Below are positions 16,033 through 24,781 of a stretch of 64,000 bases of DNA, piece after piece (position 1 is the first letter of the stretch; each line of letters starts with the position of its first letter). Both the position numbers and the translations under genes were made by a program. This DNA is from Polynucleobacter sp. 31A-FELB (GTDB taxonomy: Bacteria; Pseudomonadota; Gammaproteobacteria; Burkholderiales; Burkholderiaceae). The notes below the pieces were generated by a model, which saw only the letters and a program-made list of their open reading frames with translations, did not search any database and had not been told where the DNA came from. The DNA lies in NCBI RefSeq assembly GCF_018882405.1, contig NZ_JACVOO010000002.1, positions 1-64,000 of the forward strand. The letters are read 5' to 3'.

Positions 16033-16785
16033 ATGAAACTAGCGCGCCTAATTTCCATATTGTTAGCAACCCTATTTGTTCTTGGGGCTTGTTCCAAGGA
16101 AGAGCAATCTAATGTAATTAAGGTTGCCGTATCCCCAACGATACCCCCCATGCTATTTGAAAAAGATGGCAAATATACAGGCATAGACTTGGAGATATTT
16201 GAGGGCTACTGCAAGTCAAGGGGCTGCACATTCAAAATGACTGCTTATGATTGGCTGGGTATGTTGGGCGCGGTGACTAGTGGCCAAGCTGATGTTGCAT
16301 TCTCTGGGATTTCTATTACAGATAAGCGTAAAGAGGTGATGGATTTTTCTAATCCTTATTTCACCAGCACCTGGCAGTTGATTGGCTTAAAAAACCGCCA
16401 TATCAAAATTACGGATTTATCCCAGTTAAAAAAATACACTATTGCTTATCCGACTGGCAGCGTATTTGATGACTACGTAAAAACCGTATTGCAGCCAAAA
16501 GGATATTACTCGGTAGACCAAGTAAAGCTATATCCATCGCCCGCTGAGGCGCTCATTGCGCTGCAAAATGGCAATGTAGATTTGGTATTTGTGGACAACG
16601 TCATGCTGGTTAATTATCAAAAATCTTTAAATCTTCCGGTTAGCAGTAGTTACCAAGTGGTCGGGTTTGATAATCTGGGATTTGCCTTCAAAAAAGGCTC
16701 AAAATTACGCGATGACTTTAATTTATACCTTTCTGAGCTGGGCCCAGAAAAGCTAAAGGCAATTATTAATCGCTGGACACAATAA
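16033..16785 (+). CDS. Amino-acid-type ABC transporter substrate-binding lipoprotein (SBP family 3)
   Basis: A 250-residue protein. From the ATG at 16033 it has signal MKLARLISILLATLFVLGAC with lipobox LGAC. The mature part shows the family 3 binding fold: TGIDLEIFEGYCKSRGCTFK and GAVTSGQADVAFSGISITDK, then DFSNPYFTSTW. It would capture an amino acid or similar solute in the periplasm. No permease or ATPase gene is next to it, so it is an orphan binding protein. The 20 codons upstream of 16033 are not signal-like. Confidence 0.85.
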   Translation: MKLARLISILLATLFVLGACSKEEQSNVIKVAVSPTIPPMLFEKDGKYTGIDLEIFEGYCKSRGCTFKMTAYDWLGMLGAVTSGQADVAFSGISITDKRKEVMDFSNPYFTSTWQLIGLKNRHIKITDLSQLKKYTIAYPTGSVFDDYVKTVLQPKGYYSVDQVKLYPSPAEALIALQNGNVDLVFVDNVMLVNYQKSLNLPVSSSYQVVGFDNLGFAFKKGSKLRDDFNLYLSELGPEKLKAIINRWTQ

Positions 16786-16858
16786 ATTGAAGTGATTTTC
16801 ATATATTGGGTTAAAGTGCATCTTAAGCTGATCATTTCAATTATTCATAAGGAAAAAT

Positions 16859-17098
16859 ATGTCCCATCATGACAAGTTAATTGCTGCATTTGAAACGTAT
16901 CAATCAGAGAATGAAAAGTTTCACGGAAAAGGCATTAAAGCTTCTGCTGCAAGAGCTCGTAAAGCATTGCAAGAGATTGCCGGTTCTTGCAAAGAACGCC
17001 GCAAAGAAATTACTGCTGAAAAAGAAGCGCTTGAAGGCAAGCCAAAAGGTGAGGGTATGTCACAAGATGCTGCTCGTCATGCGCACATCCGAAAGTAA
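16859..17098 (+). CDS. Small basic histone H1-like protein
   Basis: A 79-residue Lys/Arg/Ala-rich helical protein (KGIKASAARARKALQEIAGS). It resembles the short proteins annotated as histone H1-like in Burkholderiales. DNA binding is plausible from composition but not shown. AAGGAAAAAT precedes the ATG, and a strong terminator follows. Confidence 0.7.
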   Translation: MSHHDKLIAAFETYQSENEKFHGKGIKASAARARKALQEIAGSCKERRKEITAEKEALEGKPKGEGMSQDAARHAHIRK

Positions 17099-17116
17099 GC
17101 TTTTTCTGAAAAGTCA

Positions 17117-17142
17117 AAAGTCACCCGCGGGTGACTTTTTTA
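17117..17142. terminator. Bidirectional terminator after the H1-like gene
   Basis: AAAAGTCACCC pairs with GGGTGACTTTT around a CGC core. It serves the convergent H1-like and phosphatase genes. Confidence 0.85.
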
Positions 17143-17143
17143 T

Positions 17144-17791
17144 TTAGAGGTCAACGTTTTCTAGAGCGGGGCCCTCAAGGTGTCGAGTGTCGGCCCATTG
17201 CCCCACCGCCCATCCACTATCTTGACTATGGGTAAGCCAGTTGAGTGATGCATTTGGTACTGAAGCTATTCTTTCAGCACTGAGGGCTTGCTTGCTAGCA
17301 ATTCGATACATCATATCGAGCGTTCCGCCATGACTAACGATCAAAATAGTTTTACCAGTATGCCTTGCTTGAATTTTATCCAGCGCATTTTGTACGCGCA
17401 ATGCAAATTTCTGAATGCTTTCTCCGCCCTCAAGATCATGCTCTAAGTCACGAGCAGTGTGTGCTTGCCAAATGTCAGGACGCTTCAATGGGGCCTCGCC
17501 AATTGAAAGTCCTTGAAGTGCGCCAAAATGCCGCTCTCGTAGCTCGCTATCCACTTGTGCATCTACACCAAATAATTCAACTACAGCATTTGCGGTGTCA
17601 GCCGCTCTCTTGAGGTCGCTGGTGTACAGAACATCAAATGTGAGTTTGATGTCTTTAAGTGCTTGCGCCATTTGGCGAGCCTGCAACATGCCTGTCGCAT
17701 TAAGCGGAATATCGGTGTGCCCTTGCAAGCGCCTTTCGGCATTCCAAGAAGTTTCGCCATGGCGAATGAGGCAGAGTTTAGTTGTGGACAT
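17144..17791 (-). CDS. Histidine phosphatase family protein (GpmB/CobC-like)
   Basis: A 215-residue protein. The catalytic start LCLIRHGETSWNAERRLQGH carries the RHG motif with the phosphorylated histidine, and the second histidine is in ILIVSHGGTLD. It belongs to the phosphoglycerate-mutase-like branch-1 phosphatases. Substrate cannot be set from sequence; no cobalamin genes are nearby, which argues against CobC. Confidence 0.88.
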   Translation of the reverse strand: MSTTKLCLIRHGETSWNAERRLQGHTDIPLNATGMLQARQMAQALKDIKLTFDVLYTSDLKRAADTANAVVELFGVDAQVDSELRERHFGALQGLSIGEAPLKRPDIWQAHTARDLEHDLEGGESIQKFALRVQNALDKIQARHTGKTILIVSHGGTLDMMYRIASKQALSAERIASVPNASLNWLTHSQDSGWAVGQWADTRHLEGPALENVDL

Positions 17792-17810
17792 ACTGCAATA
17801 TTAAATTGAA

Positions 17811-18317
17811 TTACTTTTCTTCAGACTCTGAAAGGTGAAGAAGATCTCCAGGGGTGAGTTGTCCAGACTCTAACGCCTCTGCCCTGAGGCCGCCCCTATT
17901 TTCAAAGGCGCTCATGAAATCTGGTCTTTTCAGTAAGTTGGCTGGTCGTTGGCATGGCTCACACAACTCGGTACCTCTAAATGCGAGACCACCCAAATAA
18001 AAAATCTTGCCAACTAAATCGTTGAGCTCATCCGCAGAAATGTCGCTGATGATGACGTTTCTACGAGTCTCGCCTTCACCAAAGGGTATTTGCTGCTTAG
18101 CTATTAATTGATGATTAGCATCCTCCACACCCTCTAGGGCGATGATGGAGATGTGACGTATCTTGATTTTAGTTTTGGAGAATGCGCCTCTGTCTAGCGC
18201 ATAACGATCCCCCACAATTCCTTCGCCAGCAACGATGTTGGCTTGTGTAATCTGTGCCATTGTTTCGCCCGCTTGAGAGGCAATGTAGATGGAGTGAATC
18301 AGAGGGAGTGCTTTCAT
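17811..18317 (-). CDS. MOSC-domain protein
   Basis: A 168-residue protein with ENRGGLRAEALESGQLTPGD near the C-terminus and GDRYALDRG near residue 36, typical of MOSC domains that handle sulfur from molybdenum cofactor or related carriers. The expected conserved cysteine is in ELCEPCQRPANLL (CxxC). Lies 19 bases upstream of the phosphatase gene on the same strand. Confidence 0.83.
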   Translation of the reverse strand: MKALPLIHSIYIASQAGETMAQITQANIVAGEGIVGDRYALDRGAFSKTKIKIRHISIIALEGVEDANHQLIAKQQIPFGEGETRRNVIISDISADELNDLVGKIFYLGGLAFRGTELCEPCQRPANLLKRPDFMSAFENRGGLRAEALESGQLTPGDLLHLSESEEK

Positions 18318-18340
18318 GATGAGAGCATATTACATAAGAA

Positions 18341-18366
18341 AAAGCCCCGGTAATTTCTGGGGCTTA
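18341..18366 (-). terminator. Intrinsic terminator (minus strand)
   Basis: On the minus strand AAGCCCC, a ten-base loop, GGGGCTTTTT. It ends the small basic gene just before the MOSC gene. Confidence 0.75.
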
Positions 18367-18370
18367 GTAC

Positions 18371-18577
18371 TTAGGCTGCGACAGGCTCAGCGATAGCTGC
18401 TGGCGCTGGAGGGCGCTTATTGAGAGCCCTCTGAATCTTTGCTTTTTCTTTTGGCTTGGTGCTAGATTCAAGTAATTTATTGAGTTGAGTGACGGTAAGT
18501 GGGCCCAATTTAGCTTTGCCGGTTTTACTAACCATGGGATCGTTTTTTCTATTTCTTTGATTTTGGCCAACAGCCAT
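18371..18577 (-). CDS. Small basic conserved protein, 68 residues
   Basis: MAVGQNQRNRKNDPMVSKTG, then KAKLGPLTVTQLNKLLESST and a Lys/Pro/Ala-rich tail. AGGA lies 7 bases before the ATG. An overlapping frame shifted by 7 bases (18364-18570) is also open but lacks a ribosome site. Function unknown; the composition suggests nucleic-acid or ribosome association. Confidence 0.6.
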   Translation of the reverse strand: MAVGQNQRNRKNDPMVSKTGKAKLGPLTVTQLNKLLESSTKPKEKAKIQRALNKRPPAPAAIAEPVAA

Positions 18578-18703
18578 ATTTTTTCCTAGAGTCTTGGAAT
18601 GATGAACCTCTGAGCTTGCTCAGCAGACTCCCCTATATAGGGCGCGGAATAGTGATCACAAATCAGAATAACAGTTAAGCAGTCCAGGCGCTATGATTAG
18701 ATC

Positions 18704-18931
18704 ATGATGAATATTCCTAATCTGATTTTTGCCGCCATCATGGGTGGGCTTATGTCTTTGAGCATTACATTGGCCACGACTTTTGTACGAGTGGGTCTTG
18801 CGCCAGATTTCTTATGGGTTTGGTTGGAGGTTTGGTCAGTGGCCTATCCGGTCGCGATTATCTGTATTTTGATCTATCGACCATTTGCTAGCAAACTCAC
18901 TGCAAGCTTGGTGAAGAGGCTTGAGCTATGA
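18704..18931 (+). CDS. DUF2798-family small membrane protein
   Basis: A 75-residue protein with two predicted membrane helices (LIFAAIMGGLMSLSITLATT and a second helix WSVAYPVAIICILIY) ending RPFASKLTASLVKRL, matching DUF2798. Function unknown. Confidence 0.8.
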   Translation: MMNIPNLIFAAIMGGLMSLSITLATTFVRVGLAPDFLWVWLEVWSVAYPVAIICILIYRPFASKLTASLVKRLEL

Positions 18932-18966
18932 ATAGGCTAATACGCTTATTAAATAAGGGAGCTTAA

Positions 18967-19215
18967 ATGAAGCATCTCAAATATGTTTTGTTTTTGGGGG
19001 TTTTGTTTTTGAGTGCTTGCGCGGCTGTTTATACCGATGCATCAGATTCAAATCACGTCACCTTTTTAAATAGTGATGGTGAATCCATTGCATCACTAAC
19101 ACCCAAGGCCAATGCGTACTGTGCGCAATATGGAAAGACAGCGTCTTTTAGGAAGACCGATACTCAGTTAGTTGCAGTGTTCGATTGCAATTGGCCGCAA
19201 TCAAGCCCACGCTAG
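18967..19215 (+). CDS. Small lipoprotein
   Basis: An 82-residue protein with signal peptide and lipobox LSAC (MKHLKYVLFLGVLFLSACAA). The mature part has cysteines in NAYCAQYGK and FDCNW. AAGGGAGC precedes the ATG. Convergent with prfC and only two bases from its stop. No family recognised. Confidence 0.72.
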   Translation: MKHLKYVLFLGVLFLSACAAVYTDASDSNHVTFLNSDGESIASLTPKANAYCAQYGKTASFRKTDTQLVAVFDCNWPQSSPR

Positions 19216-19217
19216 AT

Positions 19218-20864
19218 TTATCCAGCGAGGTCTGATTGATAGATGAGGCCCGCATGCTCTCTCAGGGCATGGAATTGAATGGATTCCCAGCGCTGTTGAG
19301 CAACATCTAGTTCTGATTTGTGGCTAGCCAAAAATACTGAAGCACCGACAACATCCTCTGCCATGCGGTGAATATTTTCTTGTATGAATTTCTTAAGTGC
19401 TACAGGATCGTCTGAGCTTACCCAGCGAGCCAGGTTATAGCGTGCAGGCAGTAAGCGAACTTCGGCGCCATACTCAGTTTGAAGGCGATGGCTCACCACT
19501 TCAAACTGTAGCTGTCCAAAGGCGCCCAGGAGCATGGTGCCGCCAGTCATAGGGCGGAATACTTGAATTGCACCTTCTTCGCCAAGCTGCATTAAGCCTG
19601 TGCGTAATTGCTTAGAGCGTAATGGATCGGCGGATTCGACCATGCGGAAAATTTCTGGGGCAAAAAATGGCAAGCCTGTGAATTGCAATTGCTCACCTTC
19701 TGTGAGTGTGTCACCCAGTCTCAGAAGGCCGTGATTTGGTAGTCCAATGATGTCGCCAGGGAAGGCCTCATCCAAAATATCGCGACGTTGCGACAAGAAA
19801 GACAGTGCATTATTGGTGCGCACTTCTTTTCCATTTCGACAAATCTTCAACTTCATGCCGCGCTGGAAATGCCCAGAACATATACGCAAGAAGGCAACGC
19901 GATCTCGATGCGCTGGGTCCATATTCGCTTGAATCTTAAACACCACTGCAGAGAATTTATTTTCAGCGGGACTGACTTCTCGTTGCAAAGCTTTGCGTGA
20001 TCCCGGTGATGGAGCAAGCTCAACTAAGGTATTGAGAATTTCTCGTACACCAAAATTATTAATAGCTGAGCCAAAGAATACTGGCGATTGACGACCGGCC
20101 AAAAAGGCTTCTCGGTCAAACGCAGGCATCGCGTTTTTAATGAGATCCACTTCTGCAAGTGCATTTTCGAGATCAGTGCCTAGGCGCTCTTTCAGAGCAG
20201 GATCATTGACATCAATAATTGCATGCGAATCTTCAGTCACACGATCTTCGCCCGCCTTGAACATACGCATTTGTGAGTTGGCGATATCAATCACACCGGC
20301 AAATGATTTACCCATGCCTACAGGCCAAGTAAAAGGGACTACCTCGATGCCTAGCGCAGTTTCAATCTCATCCATGAGTTCCATGGGGGGCTTTACTTCG
20401 CGATCCATTTTATTAATGAAGGTCACGATTGGCGTGTTGCGTGCGCGGCAGACTTCAAGCAAGCGCAAGGTCTGTGATTCAACGCCATTTGCGGCATCAA
20501 TCACCATGAGTGCAGAGTCAACGGCAGTCAGTACGCGGTAGGTGTCTTCAGAGAAATCTTGGTGCCCCGGGGTATCGAGAAGATTAATAATGCAATCACG
20601 GTATTCCATTTGCATGACCGAGCTCGCAACCGAAATACCACGTTGCTTCTCAATCTCCATCCAGTCAGAGGTCGCGTGACGACTCGCTTTGCGGGCCTTG
20701 ACGCTTCCAGCAATCTGAATAGCTCCCGCGTATAACAAAAGTTTTTCGGTAAGCGTGGTCTTTCCAGCATCCGGGTGAGAGATGATGGCAAAGCTGCGAC
20801 GTCTTAAAACTTCTGCGCCGGGAGTGCTGGAGGTGATGGTATCGATGGTAATTCTGCGCTTAAT
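19218..20864 (-). CDS. prfC: Peptide chain release factor 3, probable non-standard start codon
   Basis: GTPase that releases RF1/RF2 from ribosomes. The P-loop SFAIISHPDAGKTTLTEK, switch II LLDTPGHQDFSEDTYR and NKMD motifs are intact, and the C-terminal part matches RF3 throughout. Between the in-frame TAG (20865-20867) and the P-loop there is no ATG, GTG or TTG. Candidate starts are ATT at 20864 or 20852, or ATC. The first ATG/GTG/TTG-type codon, TTG at 20738, is after the P-loop and cannot be right. It would be 548 or 544 residues, slightly longer than E. coli RF3 (529). It follows the rluF-like gene by about 33 bases. Confidence 0.85.
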   Translation of the reverse strand: MKRRITIDTITSSTPGAEVLRRRSFAIISHPDAGKTTLTEKLLLYAGAIQIAGSVKARKASRHATSDWMEIEKQRGISVASSVMQMEYRDCIINLLDTPGHQDFSEDTYRVLTAVDSALMVIDAANGVESQTLRLLEVCRARNTPIVTFINKMDREVKPPMELMDEIETALGIEVVPFTWPVGMGKSFAGVIDIANSQMRMFKAGEDRVTEDSHAIIDVNDPALKERLGTDLENALAEVDLIKNAMPAFDREAFLAGRQSPVFFGSAINNFGVREILNTLVELAPSPGSRKALQREVSPAENKFSAVVFKIQANMDPAHRDRVAFLRICSGHFQRGMKLKICRNGKEVRTNNALSFLSQRRDILDEAFPGDIIGLPNHGLLRLGDTLTEGEQLQFTGLPFFAPEIFRMVESADPLRSKQLRTGLMQLGEEGAIQVFRPMTGGTMLLGAFGQLQFEVVSHRLQTEYGAEVRLLPARYNLARWVSSDDPVALKKFIQENIHRMAEDVVGASVFLASHKSELDVAQQRWESIQFHALREHAGLIYQSDLAG

Positions 20865-20878
20865 CTAATTGACAGAAT

Positions 20879-20884
20879 TATAAG
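20879..20884 (-). promoter_or_regulatory. Possible prfC promoter -10 box
   Basis: The minus strand has a perfect TATAAT, about 15 bases before the first ATT. Transcription would start at about 20870, leaving almost no leader. No good -35 hexamer at 17-base spacing is seen. Confidence 0.4.
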
Positions 20885-20897
20885 CGTGCCGAGCTTC

Positions 20898-21665
20898 TTA
20901 GAATTGCTCTTCAGGTCTTACAAAACGCCACTTTCCAGGAGGTAGGGCGCCCAGAGAAATTCTGCCCATACGAACACGTTTTAGACCTAGAACTCTCAGG
21001 CCAACCATTTCGCACATGCGACGAATTTGACGCTTGCGACCCTCTTTCAGAACAAAACGCAGCTGGTCTTCGTTCTGCCAGCTGACTTGAGCTGGCTTTA
21101 AAACAACGCCATCTAGCTCCAGACCATGTTTTAGTCGATCTAGATCTTCAAAAGAGAGGGCGCCTTCAACTCGAACCAAATACTCTTTCTCGATCGGACT
21201 ATTTTCGCCGATGAGGAGTTTGGCAATACGACCATCTTGGGTTAACACCAGCATGCCAGTGGAGTCGATATCGAGGCGACCTGCAGGTGCTAAGCCGCGG
21301 GTATTAAAGCGTGGGTTGCGCCCCTTATCCAACGGACTAGGAAAGTAATTGTCTGGAGTGATCAGCGAGGCAGCCGGTTGGTACTCTTGCTCATCATCGT
21401 AATGAGAGATAAAGCCAACAGGTTTATTCAGAATGACCGTAATCCGAGAGGCCTGTTGAGCTTTGGCCCCAGACTGCAATTCAATCTTTTGGCTACGAAA
21501 AGCCCGTGAGCCCAGCTCATTCACTACCTCACCATCAACGGTTACCAGGCCCTGCTCAATATAGGAGTCAGCCTCACGACGAGAGCACAGACCTAATTCA
21601 GAGAGCAGCTTGGAGACACGAATTTTTTCTTCCATAGCCATATTATCGGGCAATTGCCCAAACAT
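20898..21665 (-). CDS. Pseudouridine synthase, RsuA/RluB/E/F group (RluF-like)
   Basis: The 255-residue protein has an N-terminal S4 RNA-binding domain (VSKLLSELGLCSRREADSYI) and the catalytic GRLDIDSTGMLVLTQDG with its aspartate, then EGRKRQIRRMCEMVGLRV. It isomerises a uridine in 23S rRNA or a tRNA. The insert after SHYDDEQEYQPAA suggests the RluF/RluE branch. Alternative start codons at 21641 and 21635 are possible. It starts 3 bases after the kinase stop codon. Confidence 0.85.
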   Translation of the reverse strand: MFGQLPDNMAMEEKIRVSKLLSELGLCSRREADSYIEQGLVTVDGEVVNELGSRAFRSQKIELQSGAKAQQASRITVILNKPVGFISHYDDEQEYQPAASLITPDNYFPSPLDKGRNPRFNTRGLAPAGRLDIDSTGMLVLTQDGRIAKLLIGENSPIEKEYLVRVEGALSFEDLDRLKHGLELDGVVLKPAQVSWQNEDQLRFVLKEGRKRQIRRMCEMVGLRVLGLKRVRMGRISLGALPPGKWRFVRPEEQF

Positions 21666-21668
21666 AGA

Positions 21669-23087
21669 CTAGGTTCTGACAATATGCACGCTGCAAGGGG
21701 CCTCTTCAACAATCTTTGTCATGGAGGTCCGCCATGGCGTTACTTTGTTTGGCGGCTTGTGGGATGCCCCAATCAAAATTAGGGAGGCATCATTGTCTTT
21801 AGCAAATTCCACAATGCGACTTGCTGGATCTAGTGCCTCTAGCACGTGATATGAAATCCGTTCAGGCGGCAACTTCAATGGTTTAGCCCATTCCATGAGC
21901 TGCACAAGATGACCTCGCACAATACCGCTAGCAGTTTCACTTTCTTGATTGCCTTCAAAAGTTGGTGTGCTCGCAATGGTGCTGAGACATACAAGGCGAC
22001 TTTCGGGATAAGCCTGCAATAAACTCTTCGCGGTTGTTTGCATGCGCTCACGCAAGTCTTCATCTGATTGGCGTGTATCAATCGCTGCAATCATTAATGG
22101 CGCGTCATAATTTCCGACGCTAGGGCGCGGGCTTGGGGAGGGTTCGTAACCTGCTGCGCGGAACATGCGTTTGAGATTTTCCCAAAAGCTCAGGGGATCA
22201 ACTCGGTCAGCGCGCTCTGTAAGGGTGACGCTTTCATGGTCACGCAAGACTTGACGGAGACGTGTGGCACTTTGATATCGATCTGCTGCGCGCGGCTCTA
22301 GGCAGCGCAAAACAATTTCCTGTAACCAGCGTGGGATTTCTTTACGAATGGCTCTGGGAGGAAATGCCTGCGCCCACATTCGTTTTCGTAGGCCACTCAT
22401 CGACTGTGGGTTGCCAAAAGGTAGTTCACCCGTTAGCAGCTCGTACATAATCACGCCGATAGAAAAAATATCACTGCGATAGTCAGAGCGAATTCCAGTA
22501 ACTTGCTCTGGCGAAATGTATGGCGCAGAGCCAATTCCCTTGCGCATTTCTTCTGCAAGTAAGTCGGGAAAGCGCGCATGATGCGATAAGCCAAAGTCAA
22601 TTAAGGTTAGCTTGCCCTTATCGTCAATCAGAATATTTTCTGGCTTGATGTCTAAATGAATAGCATCTTGCGAATGAAGGGATTGCACCGCTTGTGCTAG
22701 GTCAGCGCCAATCTTTACCACCTCATCAATCGTAAAAACTTTACCTTCTTTGATGAGGTCTTCAAGCGGTCGCCCTTCGACGCGCTCCATTGCAATATAG
22801 GGGCGCGTAGCCATGTTGCCGGAGCCAAGATATTTCGGAACATAGGGGCTCTTGAGCGAGCGCAGAATAGTAAGTTCAGTCTCAAAACCAATGAGGCTTT
22901 CAACAGGCTGATCACGACCTACTCTAGGTATTTTGAGAAGTATGGGAACATCAATCCCCTCTTTGGTTGCCGAGTACAAGCTGGCCATGCCACCACGATG
23001 AACTTCTGTCCCCAAGACAAATCCATCAACTACTTTGCCTTCTTGGAAAATCTCATCAACTGCTTCAATATCAGTATTAATCGACAT
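21669..23087 (-). CDS. Ser/Thr protein kinase fused to a universal stress protein domain
   Basis: A 472-residue protein. A Hanks-type kinase domain covers about residues 20-285: glycine-rich loop GTEVHRGGMASLYSA, Lys52, catalytic HLDIKPENIL (Asp146, Lys148, Asn151), DFG at 164-166, and PYISPEQ. Residues 328-472 form a USP-like fold (LMIAAIDTRQSDEDLRERMQ, ending ILIGASH and CSVHIV) with an incomplete nucleotide loop. There is no membrane segment, so it is cytosolic. It lies 7 bases downstream of a metallophosphoesterase gene and may be paired with it. Confidence 0.92.
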   Translation of the reverse strand: MSINTDIEAVDEIFQEGKVVDGFVLGTEVHRGGMASLYSATKEGIDVPILLKIPRVGRDQPVESLIGFETELTILRSLKSPYVPKYLGSGNMATRPYIAMERVEGRPLEDLIKEGKVFTIDEVVKIGADLAQAVQSLHSQDAIHLDIKPENILIDDKGKLTLIDFGLSHHARFPDLLAEEMRKGIGSAPYISPEQVTGIRSDYRSDIFSIGVIMYELLTGELPFGNPQSMSGLRKRMWAQAFPPRAIRKEIPRWLQEIVLRCLEPRAADRYQSATRLRQVLRDHESVTLTERADRVDPLSFWENLKRMFRAAGYEPSPSPRPSVGNYDAPLMIAAIDTRQSDEDLRERMQTTAKSLLQAYPESRLVCLSTIASTPTFEGNQESETASGIVRGHLVQLMEWAKPLKLPPERISYHVLEALDPASRIVEFAKDNDASLILIGASHKPPNKVTPWRTSMTKIVEEAPCSVHIVRT

Positions 23088-23094
23088 AAGGTAA

Positions 23095-23847
23095 TTATTT
23101 GCCCGTGATTAGGCGGTTGGCAAGATCTTCCGGCAATCCAGCGCGGCGCACTTTATCCGCTGCTGTAAATTGATCGTAAGGAGTGCGATGAAAAGTGAGT
23201 ACTTCTAACTCTGGCTCGAAAACAGCAAAGCAAGCCTCAGGATTTCCATCTCGCGGTTGACCAAGCGAGCCAACCACTCCGACCCATTGACGATGGCGCA
23301 TTACTGGAACTTCGTCACCAGGATGTGGGGCAAAACGAATTAATTTACCAACGGCACTTTGATAAAAGAGCGCTTGCTCGTGAGCATGGCCGACAAACGT
23401 ATATGTCTTGCCAGAGTTTTGAACACAGCGCCAGGCGCTCATGCTGTCAGTGATGTAATTCCAGTCTCCTGGATTGTGTGCCGATGCATGAACAAAACAC
23501 ATCGCATCTTCTTGAATCATTAATGGCAAGTCTTTTAAGAATTGCACTTGAGTAGCGTTAAGTTGGGATTTAGTCCACTCAATTGCGGCATTCGCACTCG
23601 CATTCATTTGATGGCTATGGTCTTCAAAGACTGCTTGGTCATGATTGCCTAGAACGGCAATCGCCTTGTTATTGGCAACCATTTCTCCAATACGATCAAT
23701 CAGAGCGCCAGGATCCGCGTTGTAACCAACAAGATCGCCTAAAAAAACCATGCGGGTAACACCCAAATCTTTGGCCTGCTCCATGCAAGCATCGAATGCC
23801 TCTAAATTGCTATGTAGATCGGCAAATAGCCCAATACGTTCAGTCAT
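23095..23847 (-). CDS. Metallophosphoesterase (calcineurin-like)
   Basis: A 250-residue protein with the dimetal motifs in order: FADLHSN (residues 8-14), FLGDLVGYNADP, VLGNHD and FVGHAHEQ. It belongs to the YfcE/PP-type phosphoesterases, which include protein phosphatases and nucleotide hydrolases. Position directly upstream of the kinase suggests it could reverse the kinase's phosphorylations, which is an inference. Confidence 0.88.
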   Translation of the reverse strand: MTERIGLFADLHSNLEAFDACMEQAKDLGVTRMVFLGDLVGYNADPGALIDRIGEMVANNKAIAVLGNHDQAVFEDHSHQMNASANAAIEWTKSQLNATQVQFLKDLPLMIQEDAMCFVHASAHNPGDWNYITDSMSAWRCVQNSGKTYTFVGHAHEQALFYQSAVGKLIRFAPHPGDEVPVMRHRQWVGVVGSLGQPRDGNPEACFAVFEPELEVLTFHRTPYDQFTAADKVRRAGLPEDLANRLITGK

Positions 23848-23885
23848 CCTTTAATGATAGGACAAAAGCGCTGCGAGAAGAAGGG

Positions 23886-24773
23886 TTAATAAGGCCCAGC
23901 TTCGTTAAATGGCCTGTTTTTAAAACGCTTATGAACCCAATAGTACTCAGCGGGCCTGAGCCTAATCTCACGTTCAAAAATTTGGTTTAAGCGTGCGGTA
24001 TCTGCTTGCGGGTCCTCGGTTGGAAAATTCTCAAGCGGTTTGCTAATCGTACAAACATAACCAGCCCCATTCTTTTTTAGCGTCGTAATCATCATGCAGA
24101 CTTCCGCACCAGTGATTTTGGCGAGGCGTGATACAGCTGTAATCGTATTGGTTTGAATATTAAAAAAGGGAACGAAGGTTGAGTCCTTGAGGCCTAAATC
24201 GATATCAGGCGCAATGATAATGAAGCTCCCCCTCCGAATTTCTCGGATGAGCTCAAGAGAGTTTCCTTGGCGATCAATAGAATTTCCACCAAAGCGATTG
24301 CGCCACTCAATAATTTTTCTATTAAAGAAAGGGCTTTTCATTCTTTGGAAAAATCCCGAGGTGCGTGGCCAGCCCCTGTCGTGAGCAAGTGCACTCAAAA
24401 TAATGCTACCTTCAATGCCAATAAAATGCATGTTTACTAAGATGCGCGGCTTTCTATCACTCAAATCGATCTCTGATCGAACTTCGATCATGTCATCCAG
24501 CTGTTTTTTGGTGCCGAGCCAAATAATGCTTTTCTCTACGAGGCTGCGGCCGAGCAGCTGCCAATGTTGTTTTCTAAGTTGGTTAATTTCATTTGCGCTG
24601 AGTTCGGGAAAGCACAGTTCTAAATTTTTTTGAACCACACGATTGCGATCGCTGGGAATGAGTGCCGTAAGATTGCCCAAGCCATAGCCAATAGAGACGA
24701 GGGTCTTGTAGGGGAGCGATACTAAAAATCGAAGTAGCGCTACCCCAGAATTATTTGAAAAATTTTTAAACAA
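23886..24773 (-). CDS. LpxL/HtrB-type lysophospholipid (lipid A) acyltransferase, copy 1
   Basis: The 295-residue protein has an N-terminal membrane helix and ends [18 protein letters not shown], typical of LpxL/LpxM. The expected HX4D/E acyltransferase motif appears as NMHFIGIEGS. It adds a secondary acyl chain to lipid A at the inner membrane. It is clearly similar to copy 2 at 47068-47967. Gap of 8 bases from the carbonic anhydrase gene, same strand. Confidence 0.88.
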   Translation of the reverse strand: MFKNFSNNSGVALLRFLVSLPYKTLVSIGYGLGNLTALIPSDRNRVVQKNLELCFPELSANEINQLRKQHWQLLGRSLVEKSIIWLGTKKQLDDMIEVRSEIDLSDRKPRILVNMHFIGIEGSIILSALAHDRGWPRTSGFFQRMKSPFFNRKIIEWRNRFGGNSIDRQGNSLELIREIRRGSFIIIAPDIDLGLKDSTFVPFFNIQTNTITAVSRLAKITGAEVCMMITTLKKNGAGYVCTISKPLENFPTEDPQADTARLNQIFEREIRLRPAEYYWVHKRFKNRPFNEAGPY

Positions 24774-24781
24774 AACTCAAT

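Noticed and set aside
16881-17147. Overlapping 88-codon lysine-rich frame
   Set aside because: It is the shifted frame of the H1-like gene and runs into its terminator. The 16859 frame has the ribosome site.
18364-18570. Alternative 68-codon minus-strand frame
   Set aside because: It overlaps the better supported 18371-18577 gene, lacks a ribosome site and runs into the terminator hairpin.
20528-20791. Open frame over the RF3 P-loop region
   Set aside because: It is out of frame with prfC and encodes no recognisable motif.
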